This document shows, in pieces, positions 61,494 to 64,000 of a stretch of DNA of 64,000 nt; within the stretch, counting starts at the first letter, position 1; each line of letters begins with the position of its first letter. The notes under the pieces were generated by a model. It saw only the letters and a program-made list of their open reading frames with translations. It was not told the origin of the DNA and made no database searches. The position numbers and the translations under genes are program-made. This DNA is from Paraburkholderia sp. UYCP14C (GTDB lineage Bacteria > Pseudomonadota > Gammaproteobacteria > Burkholderiales > Burkholderiaceae). Location of the stretch: contig NZ_SELS01000018.1 of assembly GCF_004197395.1 (NCBI RefSeq), positions 62,001-126,000 of the forward strand, written 5' to 3'.

Positions 61494-62666
61494 TTGATCA
61501 ATGCAGCGCTTGTTGGCATCGACTTCGGCAAGATCGATTTCGAAGCCAGTCTCGAAGAACTCAGCCTGCTCGCGCAAAGCGCGGGTGCGAATCCCGTAGT
61601 CACCCTCACCGGACGCCGTTCCAGTCCCGACGCGAAGATGTTCGTCGGCAGCGGCAAGGCCGAAGAATTGCGCCTTGCTTGCGAAGCGAACGACATCGAA
61701 CTCGTGATCTTCAACCATGCTCTGGCGCCTGCGCAGCAGCGCAATCTGGAGCGGGCGCTTAATCGGCGCGTGGTCGATCGCACCAGTCTGATCCTCGACA
61801 TTTTCGCGCAGCGCGCACGCAGCCACGAAGGCAAGCTGCAAGTCGAGCTCGCGCAGTTGCAATACCTGTCGACCCGGCTGATTCGCGCGTGGACCCACCT
61901 CGAACGTCAGAAGGGCGGTATCGGTCTGCGCGGTCCAGGTGAAACGCAGCTCGAAACCGACCGCCGGCTGATCGGCGAGCGCATCAAGGCGCTCAAGATC
62001 CGGCTCGACAAGCTGCGTCGCCAGCATGGCACGCAGCGCCGCGCGCGTAGTCGCAACCAGACGATGTCGGTGTCGCTCGTCGGCTACACGAACGCGGGTA
62101 AATCGACCCTTTTCAACGCGCTGACCAAGGCGCAGGCCTATGCGGCCGACCAGCTGTTCGCCACGCTCGATACCACCTCGCGGCGCGTGTATCTGGGCGA
62201 CGAAGCGGGGCAGGTGGTGGTGTCCGATACCGTCGGTTTTATTCGCGAACTGCCGCACCAGCTCGTCGCCGCGTTTCGCGCGACGCTCGAGGAAACTATT
62301 CACGCGGACCTGCTGCTGCATGTCGTCGATGCATCGAGCGCGGTGCGGCTCGACCAGATCGATCAGGTCAACGAGGTGTTGCATGCGATCGGCGCGGACA
62401 CGATCCGTCAGGTGCTGGTGTTCAACAAGATCGATGCGGTGCCAGAGCTGGCGGCCCGTGGCGACGCGGTCGAGCGGGACGAGTATGGTAATATTTCGCG
62501 CGTCTTTTTGAGCGCGCGCACCGGGCAGGGGCTGGATGCGTTGCGCGCTGCCATCGCTGAAATCGCTACAGCCGAACCGCTTGCCGACATGCCGCTCGAT
62601 GCGTCGCAAGATGACCGTACGGCGCAACTGCGCGACGACCACAAGGTTCCAGAACTCGGGCACTGA
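61494..62666 (+). CDS. hflX: Ribosome-associated GTPase HflX
   Basis: Splits or rescues stalled ribosomes under stress. The product has the N-terminal HflX subdomain (VFGxG-like FVGSGKAEEL), the coiled middle (LERQKGGIGLRGPGETQLE) and the G domain with GYTNAGKST, DTVGF and NKID. Start choice is uncertain: TTG 61494 (MINAALVGIDFGK, 390 residues) gives the family-like N-terminus; TTG 61452 adds 14 residues. Neither has a clear ribosome-binding site and there is no ATG nearby. The C-terminal extension of E. coli HflX is missing. Confidence 0.93.
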   Translation: MINAALVGIDFGKIDFEASLEELSLLAQSAGANPVVTLTGRRSSPDAKMFVGSGKAEELRLACEANDIELVIFNHALAPAQQRNLERALNRRVVDRTSLILDIFAQRARSHEGKLQVELAQLQYLSTRLIRAWTHLERQKGGIGLRGPGETQLETDRRLIGERIKALKIRLDKLRRQHGTQRRARSRNQTMSVSLVGYTNAGKSTLFNALTKAQAYAADQLFATLDTTSRRVYLGDEAGQVVVSDTVGFIRELPHQLVAAFRATLEETIHADLLLHVVDASSAVRLDQIDQVNEVLHAIGADTIRQVLVFNKIDAVPELAARGDAVERDEYGNISRVFLSARTGQGLDALRAAIAEIATAEPLADMPLDASQDDRTAQLRDDHKVPELGH

Positions 62667-62715
62667 CCCGTTCCAATTGCACTGACCCGCTGTCTACTCT
62701 GGTGAACGAACACAG

Positions 62716-64000
62716 GTGAACGATTACAACGAGCGGAGTATCTGGCTGCGCATGCGCGCCTTGCTTTCACTGAACGATCCGCGTTGGGGCCGGGGCGACG
62801 GCAACGGCGACCGGCAACGGCCGAACGATCCGAAGCGACCGGCGCGCGATGGTGAAGGCCCACCCGATCTCGACGAAATGTGGCGCGATTTCAATCGCCG
62901 TCTGTCGCGGGTGTTCGGGCGCAAGGGTGGCGGCGGTGTCGGCGGCGGCCGTCCGGACAATGGCCGCGGCGCGCGCATCGGCGTCGGCATCGTGATCGGC
63001 GTGCTGATCGCGATCTATCTCGGCAGTGGCGTGTTCGTCGTGCAGGATGGCCAGGCGGCCGTCGTGCTGCAGTTCGGCAAGTATCGCTATACCGCGGCGC
63101 AGGGCGTGCATTGGCGTCTGCCGTATCCGTTCGAGTCCCACGAGTTCGTCAACGTCGGACAGATCCGCCAGGTCGAGATCGGCCGCAGCAATGTGGTGCG
63201 TCTCGCGAACGTGAAGGAAGCAGCGATGCTCACGCACGACGGCGACATCGTCGACGTGCGCTTCGCCGTGCAGTACCAGGTGCGCAAGCCCAACGACTTT
63301 CTGTTCCGCAGCGTCGATCCCGATCAGAGCGTGATGCATGCCGCGCAGGCGGCGGTGCGTGGTATCGTCGGCGCGCACAGCACCAGCGATATTCTCGATC
63401 AGGATCACGAAACATTGCGTCAGCAGCTGATTGCGGCGATCCAGCAATCGCTCGACCAGTATCAGTCCGGTCTGGGGGTCACGGGCGTGACGATCCAGAG
63501 TGTGCAGGTGCCCGAGCAGGTGCAACCCGCGTTCGACGACGCCGCCAAGGTGCACGACGAAAACGAACGCGCGAAGCGCGAAGCGCAGGCTTACGCGGCC
63601 GAGCTGCTGCCGCGTGCGCAAGCCGACGTCGATCGTCAGGTGCAGGACGCTAAAACCTACAGCCAGACCACGGTCGCGCAGGCGCAAGCCGAGGCCGAGC
63701 GCTTCAATCAGGTCTACGCGCAGTACGCGAAGGCGCCGGCCGTCGTGCGCTTCCGCCTGTACATGGAAACCATGCAGCAGATTTACGCGAACGCAACCAA
63801 GGTCTTCGTCGACGCGAAGAACGGCAACAACGTGCTGTATCTGCCGCTCGACAGGCTCGTCGAGCAGAACCGCGAGCGTCAGGCCGCGGCGGCGGGCGCC
63901 GCCGCTTCGGGTCCCGCTGTCGCGGCGGCCCCGCAAGCGGCGAGTGCGGCTGCGCCGGCGGCCGCGTCCGCCGCTGAAACCGGGGCCGCGGCAGGCTCCG
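62716..64000 (+). CDS. hflK: FtsH protease modulator HflK (3' end outside window)
   Basis: Membrane protein that with HflC forms a large cage around FtsH and limits its proteolysis. The frame is open from GTG 62716 (VNDYNERSIW) to the window end, 428 codons, and is easily missed because no stop is present. Order: Arg/Gly/Asp-rich cytoplasmic N-terminus (1-86), one membrane helix (about 88-109), SPFH/band-7 domain (about 108-310), coiled coil with alternating Ala/Glu/Gln (about 280-345), and an Ala-rich C-terminus. No ATG alternative keeps the conserved N-terminus. hflC is expected just downstream. Confidence 0.95.
   Translation, partial: MNDYNERSIWLRMRALLSLNDPRWGRGDGNGDRQRPNDPKRPARDGEGPPDLDEMWRDFNRRLSRVFGRKGGGGVGGGRPDNGRGARIGVGIVIGVLIAIYLGSGVFVVQDGQAAVVLQFGKYRYTAAQGVHWRLPYPFESHEFVNVGQIRQVEIGRSNVVRLANVKEAAMLTHDGDIVDVRFAVQYQVRKPNDFLFRSVDPDQSVMHAAQAAVRGIVGAHSTSDILDQDHETLRQQLIAAIQQSLDQYQSGLGVTGVTIQSVQVPEQVQPAFDDAAKVHDENERAKREAQAYAAELLPRAQADVDRQVQDAKTYSQTTVAQAQAEAERFNQVYAQYAKAPAVVRFRLYMETMQQIYANATKVFVDAKNGNNVLYLPLDRLVEQNRERQAAAAGAAASGPAVAAAPQAASAAAPAAASAAETGAAAGS

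Overview
The window is a GC-rich (by eye about 63-66%) chromosomal segment from a beta-proteobacterium, most likely Burkholderiaceae and close to Paraburkholderia/Burkholderia. This rests on the gene order, on the close similarity of the proteins to family members I know from that group, and on a PHA phasin; no taxonomic marker gene is present to confirm it. It is almost entirely housekeeping core genome. I see no transposase, integrase, phage gene, CRISPR array, toxin-antitoxin pair, tRNA or rRNA.

Layout. 1-5.5 kb: pyruvate dehydrogenase operon aceE (5' end cut by the window) - aceF (two lipoyl domains) - lpdA (E3 with its own lipoyl domain). 5.8-6.6 kb: phasin gene with a promoter flanked by two related inverted repeats. 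7.1-12.9 kb: a D,D-endopeptidase, an IclR regulator divergent from lldE-lldF, a Gly/Pro-rich lipoprotein and a small membrane ORF. 13.1-20.0 kb: low-Mr tyrosine phosphatase, then the whole ISC iron-sulfur assembly operon iscR-iscS-iscU-iscA-hscB-hscA-fdx-iscX, headed by a promoter inside two IscR-type operators and interrupted by two strong hairpins. 20-27 kb, minus strand: a glycine-zipper protein and the operon rpfE-like - recJ - prfB - lysS; prfB needs a programmed +1 frameshift. 27.2-33.8 kb: lolC-lolD, tatD, comEC and an alpha/beta hydrolase. 33.9-38.5 kb: pyrG-kdsA-eno-ftsB. 38.5-41 kb, minus: a small lipoprotein and gamma-carbonic-anhydrase-like - hslO. 41-50 kb: DUF455 ferritin-like protein, hydrolase, PHP phosphoesterase, yciO, site-2-type protease, trpS (with a probable Fe-S motif), methyltransferase, dapA, bamC and a WalJ-like MBL hydrolase. 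50.4-51.1 kb, minus: yccA/BI-1. 51.4-64 kb: ndk, rlmN, rodZ, ispG, hisS, yfgM, bamB, der, hfq, hflX and hflK (cut by the window end).

How the genes connect. Several products need Fe-S clusters that the ISC operon would supply: IspG, RlmN, LldF, probably the tryptophanyl-tRNA synthetase, and IscR as sensor. Envelope biogenesis recurs (LolCD, BamB, BamC, KdsA, FtsB, RodZ, D,D-endopeptidase, HflK). The best candidates for closer study are regulatory and biochemical details rather than a new system: paired operators at the phasin and isc promoters, hairpins inside the isc operon, the TrpRS cysteine motif, an 8-bp tandem repeat in the rpfE/lolC divergent region, and an lldEF pair without the third lld gene.
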